Source: Spirochaeta thermophila DSM 6192 (GTDB lineage Bacteria; Spirochaetota; Spirochaetia; Winmispirales; Winmispiraceae). Taken from it: DNA of 64,000 nucleotides. Shown piece by piece: positions 40,523 to 48,917 of the stretch (the stretch's first letter is position 1; each line of letters opens with the position of its first letter). The DNA is taken from contig NC_014484.1 in assembly GCF_000147075.1 (NCBI RefSeq), positions 248,001 to 312,000 of the forward strand, written 5' to 3'. Both the position numbers and the translations under genes were made by a program. The notes under the pieces were generated by a model. It was not told the origin of the DNA and searched no databases. It worked only from the letters and a program-made list of their open reading frames with translations.

Positions 40523-41323
40523 ATGGGGGTTCCGATGCGGATGAAGATCGAAGCGGTCCTGGAGAGACTCGTGGAGGTGCTCTCACGCTGGGATGCGGTG
40601 GATACCGTGTGTTTCCTCGATCGGGATCGCGAGGACATCTACGACCCCTACTTCTTCATCAGCCTCGACGTGTATTTCTCGGGCGAGCTTCCCTCCTACA
40701 AGGAGCGGATGGAAGAGCTGTCCTTCACCGGGGCCTTCGAGTCCGCGCCCGGCAATCGCAAGGACCGGTTCCTGGTGGGCGATCTGCCCGTGAGGCTCGA
40801 ATACAAGTCCATACCGGACGTGGAAGCCGTGCTGGGTGCGGAGCCCGGGGCCTTCGAACTGGTGGAGGACAGGGTCAGCTACATGTTCTACCGCCTCGTG
40901 AACGGCACGATCCTCTTCTCCCGCTCCGACTGGCTCGCCTCGGTGCGTGAGCGGCTCGAGGATCTGCCCTCCTCCTTCTGGAGGGTACTCCGCGACGAGG
41001 CGAGGGCCAAGATGGAGCACTTTCTCTCCGATCTCTGTGCCGCAGCGGCCCTCGAGGACGAGTACTTCTTCCTCGTCTCGGCCTCCGGGTTCATCCAGAG
41101 CGTGTGCGCCGTGCTCTTCGCCGTCAACCGGCGTTTCGAACCGGGGGGAAGGGAGATGGAGCGCCATGTCTTCTCCCTTCCTCAGCTCCCCTACTCGTTC
41201 AAGGGCTACTTCCAGCAGTTCGTGAGGTACTCGCACGACTTCCCCATGGAGAAGAAGCGGGAGATCGCCGAGAACCTGGCCCGTCATGTCGTGAAGATGT
41301 GTCTCGCGGACGAGGGATCATGA
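40523..41323 (+). CDS. unknown protein, possibly nucleotidyltransferase-like
   Basis: A 266-residue cytoplasmic protein. The N-terminal VDTVCFLDRDREDIYDPYFFISLDVYF has acidic pairs on alternating strands resembling minimal nucleotidyltransferases (DUF4037-like), and the C-terminal half is helical, as in the substrate-binding bundles of that group. No clear GS motif precedes the acids, so the activity is uncertain. AAGGAG five bases before the ATG fixes the start. Its stop overlaps the ATG of the exported metallopeptidase-like gene. Confidence 0.5.
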   Translation: MGVPMRMKIEAVLERLVEVLSRWDAVDTVCFLDRDREDIYDPYFFISLDVYFSGELPSYKERMEELSFTGAFESAPGNRKDRFLVGDLPVRLEYKSIPDVEAVLGAEPGAFELVEDRVSYMFYRLVNGTILFSRSDWLASVRERLEDLPSSFWRVLRDEARAKMEHFLSDLCAAAALEDEYFFLVSASGFIQSVCAVLFAVNRRFEPGGREMERHVFSLPQLPYSFKGYFQQFVRYSHDFPMEKKREIAENLARHVVKMCLADEGS

Positions 41324-42249
41324 GATCTTCCTTTCCTTCGGGCCTCCTCGGCGCCTGCCTGCTCGCACTGGTTCCGATGGGCGTCTCCCTGGGTGCGCAG
41401 CCCCCGGAGCCTGCCTCCGTACCGAGGGTGAGCCTCGACCGGGTGCTCGAGATGCCCCAATCCCAGCCGGTGCACGTCTTCCGGTGGGAGGTGCTGCCCG
41501 ATTTCCTCATCCTCGTGTTCGATTCCTACGGGAGGCAGGACAGGACGCTCAAGCGACTCGCCTTTTTTGCGGAGAAGCCGGGGTATCGTGGGCGGATACC
41601 TTCGTGGGAGGAGGTCGCCTCTCTCCACGGATGGAACGCCCACGACTACGAGGACGTCGTGCTCGCGCGGTTCTTCTCCATGGCCCGGGAGAGGGGAGTG
41701 CCCCTTTTGGAAGAGGAGGAGTGGCTGAGGGAGGTGCTCGTGTCCGCCGGGGTGCTCGTCCCGCTGAGGGCGGGGTATGCACCGGGCGGGGGAGGGCTCA
41801 TTTCCGTGAGCAGGGAGAGTCCTCCCGCCCTCCTCTCGATGCTCCTCACGCACGAGTCGCTCCACGCACTCTACTACGCCGACCCTCGTCTCAGGATGGC
41901 GACGTATCGGGTGTGGGAGGGATTCTCGGAGGAGACCCGGCGGGTCTTCAGGGGGTTCCTCTCCTGGATGGGCTACGATGTGGGTTCCTACGGTCTGGTG
42001 GTGAAGGAGCTCTTCGCCTATCTCCTCCAGCAGCCTCTTCCTGAGCTCCCCTGGTACATCCGTGCCCGGATCCTCCCACGGGCCGGGGCGGTGGGGATGG
42101 GGCCTGAGCAGCCGCCCGAGCGGGTGGTGGGGGAACTCCTCCAGGGGGCGGCTGCACTCGAGGAGTCGCTGGAGAGGGGGTTCGGGTTCGGTGCAGGGGC
42201 TACCTCGGGACGGGTGGCGGGGGGTGCGACTGAGGATCCACTTCAGTAG
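41320..42249 (+). CDS. exported putative zinc metallopeptidase (HExxH)
   Basis: About 309 residues with a signal peptide (MRSSFPSGLLGACLLALVPM...SLGA). The segment LLTHESLHALYYADPRLR contains HESLH, an HExxH zinc-site, on a helix; VVKELFAYLLQQ about 60 residues on could give the third ligand Glu, as in gluzincins. No family name is recognised. A low-complexity Gly/Ala tail ends the protein. Its start overlaps the previous stop (ATGA), so it is coupled to the cytoplasmic 40523 protein. Confidence 0.6.
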   Translation: MRSSFPSGLLGACLLALVPMGVSLGAQPPEPASVPRVSLDRVLEMPQSQPVHVFRWEVLPDFLILVFDSYGRQDRTLKRLAFFAEKPGYRGRIPSWEEVASLHGWNAHDYEDVVLARFFSMARERGVPLLEEEEWLREVLVSAGVLVPLRAGYAPGGGGLISVSRESPPALLSMLLTHESLHALYYADPRLRMATYRVWEGFSEETRRVFRGFLSWMGYDVGSYGLVVKELFAYLLQQPLPELPWYIRARILPRAGAVGMGPEQPPERVVGELLQGAAALEESLERGFGFGAGATSGRVAGGATEDPLQ

Positions 42250-42266
42250 CTGGGGAAGATCATGTG

Positions 42267-43205
42267 ATGTCTCCGGAGGTCATGGTGGGGATACACTACC
42301 CGTTTCTCCTCTCGCTCTCGGTGATCGTCCTGGGGTATGGGCTCACGCGTGCGGGGGTGCTCTCGCTCGAGATGGGGCGGAGTGCCTCGAGGCTGGTGAT
42401 CAACGTGACCCTCCCCGCGGTGATCCTCACGACCCTGCCCGAGGTGGAACTGGTACCGGCGCTCCTCTCCTTCCCCCTCATCTGTCTGGGTGTGGGGATG
42501 CTGAACCTGCTCCTCGCGGGTCTCCTCTTCGGCAGGCTCGAACGGCCCTTCCTGGGGAACGCCCTCCTCGTGGTGGTGGGCTACAACATAGGGCTCTTCG
42601 CCTATCCGCTCGTCGAGGGGCTCTACGGCAGGGAGGGGCTCGCGGGGATGGCGATGTTCGACGTGGGGAACGCCTTCCTCACCTTCGGGTTGCTCTACCT
42701 GGTCTCGTGGTACTTCGGGGGGGAGGGGGAGAAGCGGATCTCTGCAGGGAGGATCGCGCGGACCCTCCTGGGGTCCATCCCGTTCATGAGCTACATGGTG
42801 GGGGCGGGGATGAATCTCTCGGGGCTCTCCTTTCCCGGACCGGTGGAGGAGGTGCTCGGGCTCCTCGCACGGGCGAACAACGGTCTCGTGCTTCTCGTGC
42901 TGGGGATGACCCTCAGGTTCCGCTTCCCTCGTGAGGTGCGCCGCCTCCTGGGGAGGACCCTCTTGTTCCGGTATGGGGTGGGGCTTGCGGCGGGTCTTCT
43001 CCTCTGGGTGATCCTCCCGCTCGATGTGTTTCTCCGGCGGTTGGTGCTCATGGGGGTGGTCCTCCCGGCTCCGTTGGTGGTGATCCCCTATGCGGTGGAG
43101 CACGGGCTCGATGTGGAGTACGCGGGGACGTATGCGAATGTCTCGGTGGTGGTGAGTTTCTTCCTCCTGTGGGGGATCGCGGCGGTCACGGCGGGGTGGG
43201 GGTGA
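42267..43205 (+). CDS. AEC (auxin efflux carrier) family permease
   Basis: About 312 residues with ten membrane helices in two repeats. INVTLPAVILTTLPEVEL, the NxG-type FMSYMVGAGMNLSGL and VLGMTLRFRF, and PAPLVVIPYAVEHGLDVEYAG match the AEC/bile-arsenite-riboflavin transporter superfamily. Substrate (malate, amino acids, others in the family) unknown. The start is one of several codons (42264 GTG, 42267, 42282 ATG); 42267 has GGGGAAG at suitable distance. Confidence 0.85.
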   Translation: MSPEVMVGIHYPFLLSLSVIVLGYGLTRAGVLSLEMGRSASRLVINVTLPAVILTTLPEVELVPALLSFPLICLGVGMLNLLLAGLLFGRLERPFLGNALLVVVGYNIGLFAYPLVEGLYGREGLAGMAMFDVGNAFLTFGLLYLVSWYFGGEGEKRISAGRIARTLLGSIPFMSYMVGAGMNLSGLSFPGPVEEVLGLLARANNGLVLLVLGMTLRFRFPREVRRLLGRTLLFRYGVGLAAGLLLWVILPLDVFLRRLVLMGVVLPAPLVVIPYAVEHGLDVEYAGTYANVSVVVSFFLLWGIAAVTAGWG

Positions 43206-43228
43206 GATCCTCGGGGTGGGTGGTTCTA

Positions 43229-43257
43229 TTGATGGGGAGAGGGGCGGTGCGTATACT
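43229..43257 (+). promoter_or_regulatory. promoter of the 43264 gene, apparently leaderless
   Basis: TTGATG (43229-43234), 17-base spacer, TATACT (43252-43257). The GTG at 43264 begins seven bases after the -10 box, exactly at the expected RNA start; no ribosome site exists. Confidence 0.55.
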
Positions 43258-43263
43258 TTTCGT

Positions 43264-44217
43264 GTGAGGCTGGTGGCGGTGCTCGTGACAGGCGACTGGC
43301 TCGAGGCGGAGCGGGCGAGGCAGGCACTGGAGGAGGCAGGGGTGGGGTGCGTGGTGCCCGAGGAGGGGGTCTTCCGTCTCTTCCCGGTGCCGGATGCGCA
43401 GCCTGCGTGTCGGGTGCTGGTGAGGGAGGAGGACAGAGACGAGGCGGTGGGGGTGCTGCAGGAGGCGGGGCTCCTCGAGGCGCCGTTCTCGGTGTTGAGG
43501 TCTGTTCCTCCCGCCTGTCCTGTCTGCGGGGGGGAGCCGGAGCCGAGGCCTGCGGGAGGGGTGTTCGGAGCGCTGGGGAGGCTCGCGGGGCTAGAGCGGG
43601 TGGGGTGTCGCGGCTGCGGGCTCGTCTGGTGGAGAAGCACACGTGTCGGGAGGTATGAAGATGGTGCTCGAAGGAAAGAGGACGGACGCATGGCGGGATC
43701 GGAGGGTGTGGTACGGGACGGCCGAGTGCGGTTTGGGGTGGGTGCTGGCGGCGGCGACGGAGCGGGGGGTGTGCAGGGTGGCGTTCGGCGAGGGGGAGGG
43801 GGAGCTCGTGGGGCTGCTCGTGAGGGAGTTCGCGGGGGCCCTGCTCGAGGAGGGGGGAGAGGGGTTTCGCGAGGGGGTGCTGGCCGGCGTGCTGGAGGCG
43901 GTGGAGGAGCCGGGGGGGGAGGTGGGGATGGACGTCGACCTCGTGGGGACGCCGTTCCAGCTGGCGGTGTGGGATGCGCTTCGGGGGATTCCGGCGGGGC
44001 AGGTGAGGACGTACGGCGAGGTGGCGCGGGCGGTGGGGCGGCCGGGGGCGGCGAGGGCCGTGGGTGCAGCGTGCGGGGCGAACAGGGTGGCGGTGCTGGT
44101 GCCGTGCCACCGGGTGGTGGGAGCCGGGGGGAGCCTGGGGGGCTATCGATGGGGGGTGTGGAGGAAGAGGGTGCTCCTGGAGCGGGAGGGATGGCGGGGA
44201 TAAGACCGGATATGTGA
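43264..44217 (+). CDS. DUF2007-like/Zn-ribbon protein whose frame runs through the next gene
   Basis: The first about 130 residues are protein-like: a DUF2007-type domain (RLVAVLVTGDWLEAERARQAL, CRVLVREEDRDEAVGVLQEAG) and a zinc ribbon (CPVCGG and VGCRGCGLVWW). Beyond about 43640 the frame stays open to 44217 but becomes Gly/Arg-rich, a shadow of the alkyltransferase gene in another frame. A stop in a third frame (TGA 43656-43658) overlaps the ATG at 43655 in the ATGA manner usual here, so a one-base deletion or insertion near 43600 may have removed the natural end. Real product probably ends near 43650. Confidence 0.45.
   Translation: MRLVAVLVTGDWLEAERARQALEEAGVGCVVPEEGVFRLFPVPDAQPACRVLVREEDRDEAVGVLQEAGLLEAPFSVLRSVPPACPVCGGEPEPRPAGGVFGALGRLAGLERVGCRGCGLVWWRSTRVGRYEDGARRKEDGRMAGSEGVVRDGRVRFGVGAGGGDGAGGVQGGVRRGGGGARGAAREGVRGGPARGGGRGVSRGGAGRRAGGGGGAGGGGGDGRRPRGDAVPAGGVGCASGDSGGAGEDVRRGGAGGGAAGGGEGRGCSVRGEQGGGAGAVPPGGGSRGEPGGLSMGGVEEEGAPGAGGMAGIRPDM
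43661..44203 (+). CDS. methylated-DNA-protein cysteine methyltransferase
   Basis: About 180 residues. The C-terminal domain has the helix-turn-helix QVRTYGEVARAVGRPGAARAVG, Asn hinge ACGANRVAVLVPCHRVV with the alkyl-accepting Cys, and the substrate loop GAGGSLGGYRWG. It repairs O6-alkylguanine by irreversible transfer. The N-terminal domain is poorly conserved. GGAGG seven bases ahead favours ATG 43661 over 43655. It overlaps the open frame of the zinc-ribbon gene. Confidence 0.9.
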   Translation: MVLEGKRTDAWRDRRVWYGTAECGLGWVLAAATERGVCRVAFGEGEGELVGLLVREFAGALLEEGGEGFREGVLAGVLEAVEEPGGEVGMDVDLVGTPFQLAVWDALRGIPAGQVRTYGEVARAVGRPGAARAVGAACGANRVAVLVPCHRVVGAGGSLGGYRWGVWRKRVLLEREGWRG

Positions 44218-44286
44218 AGACGCCTCGTGAGGACGCTCCGATCGTCGGGCTGGGTGCGGTTTCTTGACTTTTTTTGTCGTCTACCC

Positions 44287-44315
44287 TTTACAGCCCCACA
44301 TATAGGTGATATATT
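44287..44315 (+). promoter_or_regulatory. promoter of nrdJ
   Basis: TTTACA (44287-44292), 17-base spacer, TATATT (44310-44315); start about 44322, leader about 40 bases with AAGGAG/GGAGG before the ATG. Confidence 0.6.
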
Positions 44316-44349
44316 CCATACTTGTGAGATAGAACCCTACATATAGCGC
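44293..44349. promoter_or_regulatory. tandem NrdR-box-like sites
   Basis: Two related sites, GCCCCACATATAGGTG (44293-44308) and ACCCTACATATAGCGC (44334-44349), share the core ACATATAG and lie 41 bases apart, four helical turns. The first fills the -10/-35 spacer and the second lies just past the start. Pair spacing and core resemble the consensus bound by the repressor NrdR ahead of ribonucleotide reductase genes. Confidence 0.55.
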
Positions 44350-44361
44350 AAGGAGTGGAGG

Positions 44362-47300
44362 ATGAAGATAGCGCGTCGTTTCACGGAGGGGCTCTCCGAT
44401 CCGTACGATGGGATCACCTGGGAGACGAGGGTGAGTGAGATCCGGGATGTGGAGGGGAGGGTGATCTTCCGCCAGGAGAACGTGGTGGTACCCTCCTTCT
44501 GGTCACAGATCGCCACCGATATCCTCGCGCAGAAGTACTTCAGGCGCAGGGGAGTGCCGGTGGAGGTCTCTCCCGACGGAAGGGAGTATGACGCACGGCA
44601 GGTCTTCCACCGGCTCGCCTACACCTGGATGTGGTGGGGCAAGGAGGCGGGCTACTTCGACTCAGAGGAGGATGCGCGGGTCTTCTATGACGAGGTGTGT
44701 TACATGCTCGCTCACCAGATGGCGGCGCCCAACTCGCCGCAGTGGTTCAACACGGGGCTCCACGCGGTCTACGGGATAGAGGGGCCGCCGCAGGGCCACT
44801 ACTACGTGGATCACCGGACGGGGGAGCTCAAGAAGTCCGCGAATGCCTACAGCAGGCCCCAGCCGCATGCCTGCTTCATCCTCGACGTGGAGGACGACCT
44901 GGTTGGTGAGGGGGGGATCATGGACGCCCTCCACAGGGAGGCCCGCATCTTCAAGTACGGGTCCGGAACCGGGAGCAATTTCTCCAAGATCCGGGCCGAG
45001 GGCGAACCCCTCAGCGGCGGGGGGATGTCCTCCGGGCTCATGTCGTTCCTCAAGGTCTTCGACCGGTCGGCCGCGGCGATAAAGAGCGGTGGTACCACGA
45101 GACGCGCGGCGAAGATGGTGGTCCTCGATGTGGATCATCCGGATATCCTCACCTTCGTGCGGTGGAAGGTGGAAGAGGAGTACAAAGTGGCGTCCCTGGT
45201 GGCGGGCAGCCGCCTCGTGGCACGACACGCCCGGGAGATCCTCTCGGCCTACCGGAGCGAAGGTGATGTGGGGGCCGCGGCCGTCCGCGACGCGGTGGGG
45301 AGGGCCCTGGAGGCGGGCGTGCCGGAACAGTTCGTCCATCAGGTGCTCAGGCTCGCCGAGGAGGGGATGGGGCCCGAGGAGTTTCCGGTGTACACCACCG
45401 ACTGGGAGGGCGAGGCCTATGCCACGGTGAGCGGGCAGTCCTCGAACAACTCCGTGAGGGTCCCGCACGAGTTCATGCTCGCGGTGCAGGAGGACAGGGA
45501 GTGGCCGCTCACCGCCCGCACCACGGGGGAGGTGGTGCGCACGGTGAGGGCGCGGGACCTGTGGAACGAGATCGTGCTCGCGGCCTGGCGGTGTGCGGAT
45601 CCCGGACTCCAGTTCGATACCACCATCAACGAGTGGCACACGTGTCCCGCGGACGGTCGTATCCGGGCCTCCAACCCCTGTTCGGAGTACATGTTCCTCG
45701 ACGATACGGCATGCAACCTGGCCTCCCTCAACCTCCTCGCCTTCTACGACGAGGAAGAGGGGAGGTTCGACGTGGAGTCCTTCGTCCATGCGGTGGACAT
45801 CTGGACCCTCATCCTCGAGATCAGTGTGGTGATGGCCCAGTTTCCTTCCGCCGAAGTGGCCCGGAGGAGCTACCTCTACCGGACGCTGGGCCTCGGCTTC
45901 GCCAATCTGGGGAGCCTCCTCATGGTGATGGGGCTTCCCTACGACAGCGAGGAGGGTCGTGCGGTGGCGGGGGCGATCGCGGCGATCATGACCGGAAGGG
46001 CGTATCACATGTCGGCGAGGATGGCGGCCGAGTGGGGGCCGTTCCCCAGGTTCGAGGCGAACAGGGAGCACATGTTGCGGGTGATCCGCAACCACGCGAG
46101 GGCGGCGCGTCACGCCCCGCCGGAGGAGTACGAGGGGCTCTCGGTCACTCCCATGGGCCTCGATCCCGACCACACCCCGGGGTACCTGTTGGAGACTGCG
46201 AGGCGGGTGTGGGACGAGGCCCTGGAATGGGGGGAACGGCACGGCTTCAGGAACGCGCAGGTGAGCGCCATCGCCCCCACGGGGACGATAGGGCTGCTCA
46301 TGGACTGCGATACCACGGGGATAGAGCCGGATTACGCCCTCGTGAAGTTCAAGAAGCTCGCAGGAGGGGGGTACTTCAAGATCATCAACCGGTCGGTACC
46401 GCCGGCCCTCAGACGGCTCGGCTATTCGGCCGAGCAGGTGGAGGAGATCGTGCGGTACTGCGTGGGGCGAGGGACGCTCAAGGGTGCGCCCGGGGTCTCG
46501 TACGAGGCCCTGAGGGAGAAGGGGATCCCCGAGGAGGAGCTCGAGGCCGTGGAGGAGCGGCTCAGGGGGGCTTTCTCCTTGAGGGGCGTCCTGGGGGTGT
46601 GGGCCTTCTCGCCGGGGACGCTCGATCGGCTCGGGGTGCCGGAAGAGGCGCGCAAGGATCCGTCGTTCGATCTCCTCGGGTTCCTGGGGTTCTCGGAGGA
46701 GGAGGTGTCGGCGGCCGAGGAGTGGGCCTGCGGTGCCATGACCCTCGAGGGAGCGCCGCATCTTCGCGAGGAGCACCTGCCGGTCTTCGACACGGCTACC
46801 CCTTCGGGGCGGAAGGGGAGCCGGGCGATCTCGTGGCGGGGACATATCCTCATGATGGCGGCGGTGCAGCCGTTCGTGAGCGGGGCGATCTCCAAGACCA
46901 TCAACATGCCCCAGAGCGCCACGGTGCGGGATGTCGAGGAGGCCTACCTCCTCTCCTGGCGGAGCATGCTCAAGGCGGTGGCCCTCTATCGGGACGGGTC
47001 GAAGCTCAGCCAGCCGCTCGTGGGGGCGGGGAGCGCGCGGGACAGGGCCGCGGAGGTGATCGCGGAGACGGAGAGGGGGGTGGGGACGGCACGGCCTGCC
47101 GGGCGGGTGGAGGATGGGGGACTCCCTCGGGGGAAGCGACGGGTCCTCCCGCCACGGCGTACGGGGTACACGCAGAAGGCGAAGATAGGGGGACACAGCC
47201 TCTTCATCAGAACCGGCGAGTACGAGGATGGAACCCCGGGCGAGATCTTCCTCGACATGTACAAGGAGGGTGCAGCCTTCAGATCCCTCCTCAACAGTTT

Positions 47301-47724
47301 CGCCATCGCAGTCTCTCTGGGGCTCCAGTACGGTGTGCCGCTCGAGGAGTTCGTGGACGCCTTCGTCTTCACCCGGTTCGAGCCCAACGGCATGGTGCAG
47401 GGACACCCCTACATCAAGATGGCCACCTCGGTCATCGACCTCATCTTCCGTGATCTGGCCATCTCCTACCTCAAGCGCTACGATCTCGCCCACGTGACTC
47501 CGGAGGACCTCTCTTCCACCGAGTTGCGGAGGGAGGTATCCCTCGAGGAACCTCTGCATCGAGGAGAGGAGGTCCCTCGTTCGCGGAAGGATGTCCTGCG
47601 GGAAGAGGCCCGCAGGAGGGGCTACGAGGGCGATCCGTGCCCCGTGTGCGGCAACTTCACCATGGTGAGGAACGGTACCTGCCTCAAGTGTGAGACCTGC
47701 GGGGCCACCACCGGGTGTTCGTGA
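44362..47724 (+). CDS. nrdJ: vitamin B12-dependent (class II) ribonucleoside-diphosphate reductase
   Basis: A 1120-residue enzyme making deoxyribonucleotides with adenosylcobalamin, so oxygen-independent. Signatures: [36 protein letters not shown], the active-site region [22 protein letters not shown] (about residue 440), [21 protein letters not shown] and [19 protein letters not shown]. The C-terminus has the family's extra domain ([20 protein letters not shown]) and a zinc-like [22 protein letters not shown]. No ATP-cone is seen at the N-terminus. Regulation by NrdR is suggested by paired boxes on the promoter. Confidence 0.97.
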   Translation: MKIARRFTEGLSDPYDGITWETRVSEIRDVEGRVIFRQENVVVPSFWSQIATDILAQKYFRRRGVPVEVSPDGREYDARQVFHRLAYTWMWWGKEAGYFDSEEDARVFYDEVCYMLAHQMAAPNSPQWFNTGLHAVYGIEGPPQGHYYVDHRTGELKKSANAYSRPQPHACFILDVEDDLVGEGGIMDALHREARIFKYGSGTGSNFSKIRAEGEPLSGGGMSSGLMSFLKVFDRSAAAIKSGGTTRRAAKMVVLDVDHPDILTFVRWKVEEEYKVASLVAGSRLVARHAREILSAYRSEGDVGAAAVRDAVGRALEAGVPEQFVHQVLRLAEEGMGPEEFPVYTTDWEGEAYATVSGQSSNNSVRVPHEFMLAVQEDREWPLTARTTGEVVRTVRARDLWNEIVLAAWRCADPGLQFDTTINEWHTCPADGRIRASNPCSEYMFLDDTACNLASLNLLAFYDEEEGRFDVESFVHAVDIWTLILEISVVMAQFPSAEVARRSYLYRTLGLGFANLGSLLMVMGLPYDSEEGRAVAGAIAAIMTGRAYHMSARMAAEWGPFPRFEANREHMLRVIRNHARAARHAPPEEYEGLSVTPMGLDPDHTPGYLLETARRVWDEALEWGERHGFRNAQVSAIAPTGTIGLLMDCDTTGIEPDYALVKFKKLAGGGYFKIINRSVPPALRRLGYSAEQVEEIVRYCVGRGTLKGAPGVSYEALREKGIPEEELEAVEERLRGAFSLRGVLGVWAFSPGTLDRLGVPEEARKDPSFDLLGFLGFSEEEVSAAEEWACGAMTLEGAPHLREEHLPVFDTATPSGRKGSRAISWRGHILMMAAVQPFVSGAISKTINMPQSATVRDVEEAYLLSWRSMLKAVALYRDGSKLSQPLVGAGSARDRAAEVIAETERGVGTARPAGRVEDGGLPRGKRRVLPPRRTGYTQKAKIGGHSLFIRTGEYEDGTPGEIFLDMYKEGAAFRSLLNSFAIAVSLGLQYGVPLEEFVDAFVFTRFEPNGMVQGHPYIKMATSVIDLIFRDLAISYLKRYDLAHVTPEDLSSTELRREVSLEEPLHRGEEVPRSRKDVLREEARRRGYEGDPCPVCGNFTMVRNGTCLKCETCGATTGCS

Positions 47725-47787
47725 GACGGGTGGACTCTGTTGGAACGGTCTTCGAGGCGAGGTGCGGTGGGCCGGGATGGGGGTAAC

Positions 47788-47816
47788 TTTACAGGGATAC
47801 GGGTTTCTGGTATAGT
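47788..47816 (+). promoter_or_regulatory. promoter of rpmB
   Basis: TTTACA (47788-47793), 17-base spacer, TATAGT (47811-47816), followed by a leader of about 25 bases with GAGGGAG. Confidence 0.65.
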
Positions 47817-47846
47817 GGTGCCACATTTCGCACGAGGGAGTTACCG

Positions 47847-48038
47847 ATGGCACGGCGTTGTGAAATCTGTGGGAAACAGACGCGCAGTGGATTTACGGTG
47901 AGCCATGCCCACAACCGGAGCAAGCGCACCTTCAAGCCGAATATCCAGAAGATCCAGATCGTGGACGGTAAGCGCGTGAGGACCATCAAGATCTGTACGA
48001 GGTGTCTGAAGTCGGGGAAAGTGGTGAAGGCGGTCTGA
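47847..48038 (+). CDS. rpmB: 50S ribosomal protein L28
   Basis: A 63-residue basic protein. MARRCEICGKQTRSGFTVSH and KRTFKPNIQKIQ are the L28 signatures, and CEIC with CTRC makes it the zinc-binding form. Single gene with its own strong promoter and a textbook terminator. Confidence 0.97.
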   Translation: MARRCEICGKQTRSGFTVSHAHNRSKRTFKPNIQKIQIVDGKRVRTIKICTRCLKSGKVVKAV

Positions 48039-48061
48039 CGCGGACCTCTGTGCAGAGAGGG

Positions 48062-48086
48062 CTCCCCGGAGAGGGGAGTCTTTTTT
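48062..48086 (+). terminator. intrinsic terminator of rpmB
   Basis: Stem CTCCCC / GGGGAG with a five-base loop followed by TCTTTTTT, the only hairpin in the window with a full U-tract. Confidence 0.85.
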
Positions 48087-48400
48087 CGTCCCCGGCCTTC
48101 TCGTTCGGAGGAGACAGGGCCCCGCTTCCTGTCGGCTGCGGGGTGCCCATGGACTGGAAGAGGAGGGGTGGTGTGCCGGCCCGAGCCCACGGGCCTCCCC
48201 GCCTTCGAGGGGATGCGGGAGGTGTGGGGGAAGGCCGCCCCGCGTGGATCTGGATGGTCTCGGGGATGGTGAGGCGGTGTTCCTCCGTGCACCTCGCCTC
48301 CGGATCGCCCCCCGGTTCCGGAGGAAGAGGAGCGCTCCTTGCGCCCGCCCGGGCGAGGGTATATACTTTTCCTGTCGATCAGAATCACGAGGAGGAGCGT
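48087..48400. other. GC-rich intergenic region with the SOR promoter; otherwise unexplained
   Basis: No reading frame here has a start, ribosome site and protein-like composition. Short self-complementary pieces occur (for example GGCCCG/CGGGCC near 48179-48197). The right end carries the superoxide reductase promoter. I recognise no known RNA family, but a structured RNA cannot be excluded. Confidence 0.35.
48339..48367 (+). promoter_or_regulatory. promoter of the superoxide reductase gene
   Basis: TTGCGC (48339-48344), 17-base spacer, TATACT (48362-48367); leader about 27 bases with GAGGAGGAG. Confidence 0.6.
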
Positions 48401-48796
48401 ATGGCCCTTGGAGAATGGATCAAGAGCGACGACTTCAAGACCGAGAAACATGTGCCGGTCATCGAGCTTCCCCGGGAGGTGAAGAAGGGGGAGGCGGTGC
48501 TCGTCACGGTGACGGTGGGCAAGGAGATCCCCCATCCCAACACCACCGAGCACTTCATCCAATGGATCCGCCTCTACTACAAGGATGTGGATGGAAAGTT
48601 CGCCATCGACCTGGGGTGTGCCGAGTTCAATGCCCATGGCGCCACCACTGCGGGGCCGAACACCGGTCCTGCCTACACCGAGCCGGTGGCGGTCTTCAAG
48701 GTGAAGCTCGACACACCCGGCACCTTGGTGGCCGAGAGCTACTGCAACATCCACGGCCTCTGGGAGAGCAGTGTGGAGGTGAAGCCGGAGGCCTGA
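48401..48796 (+). CDS. superoxide reductase (neelaredoxin type)
   Basis: A 131-residue one-iron superoxide reductase. The iron ligands are visible: EKHVPVIE (His), HPNTTEHFIQWIRLYY (His, His) and the C-terminal CNIHGLW (Cys, His). The Glu/Lys of the active-site loop (EKH) is present. The N-terminal desulforedoxin domain of two-iron desulfoferrodoxin is absent. It reduces superoxide to peroxide without making oxygen, as expected for an anaerobe. Single-gene unit. Confidence 0.95.
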   Translation: MALGEWIKSDDFKTEKHVPVIELPREVKKGEAVLVTVTVGKEIPHPNTTEHFIQWIRLYYKDVDGKFAIDLGCAEFNAHGATTAGPNTGPAYTEPVAVFKVKLDTPGTLVAESYCNIHGLWESSVEVKPEA

Positions 48797-48917
48797 GGAG
48801 GCCTGTCCTCCCTTCACAGGAAAAAGCAAGGGCTGTGGTGTATCCTGGAATGGGAGCCACGGCCCTGTGCCTCTGGAGGGCTTTGCGACGGGCCGCTCCG
48901 CCAGGAGGGGAGGGACC

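Noticed and set aside
44218-44361. Cobalamin riboswitch upstream of nrdJ
   Set aside because: The predicted leader is only about 40 bases and I see no B12-box-like sequence; NrdR-like boxes explain the region better. metH also has no leader long enough.
44662-47853. Open frame of over 1000 codons antisense to nrdJ
   Set aside because: Same reason: no protein-like motifs, while nrdJ is intact.
48002-48400. N-terminal extension of superoxide reductase reading from 48002
   Set aside because: The extension crosses the rpmB terminator and the SOR promoter and lacks desulforedoxin cysteines; ATG 48401 has GAGGAGGAG.
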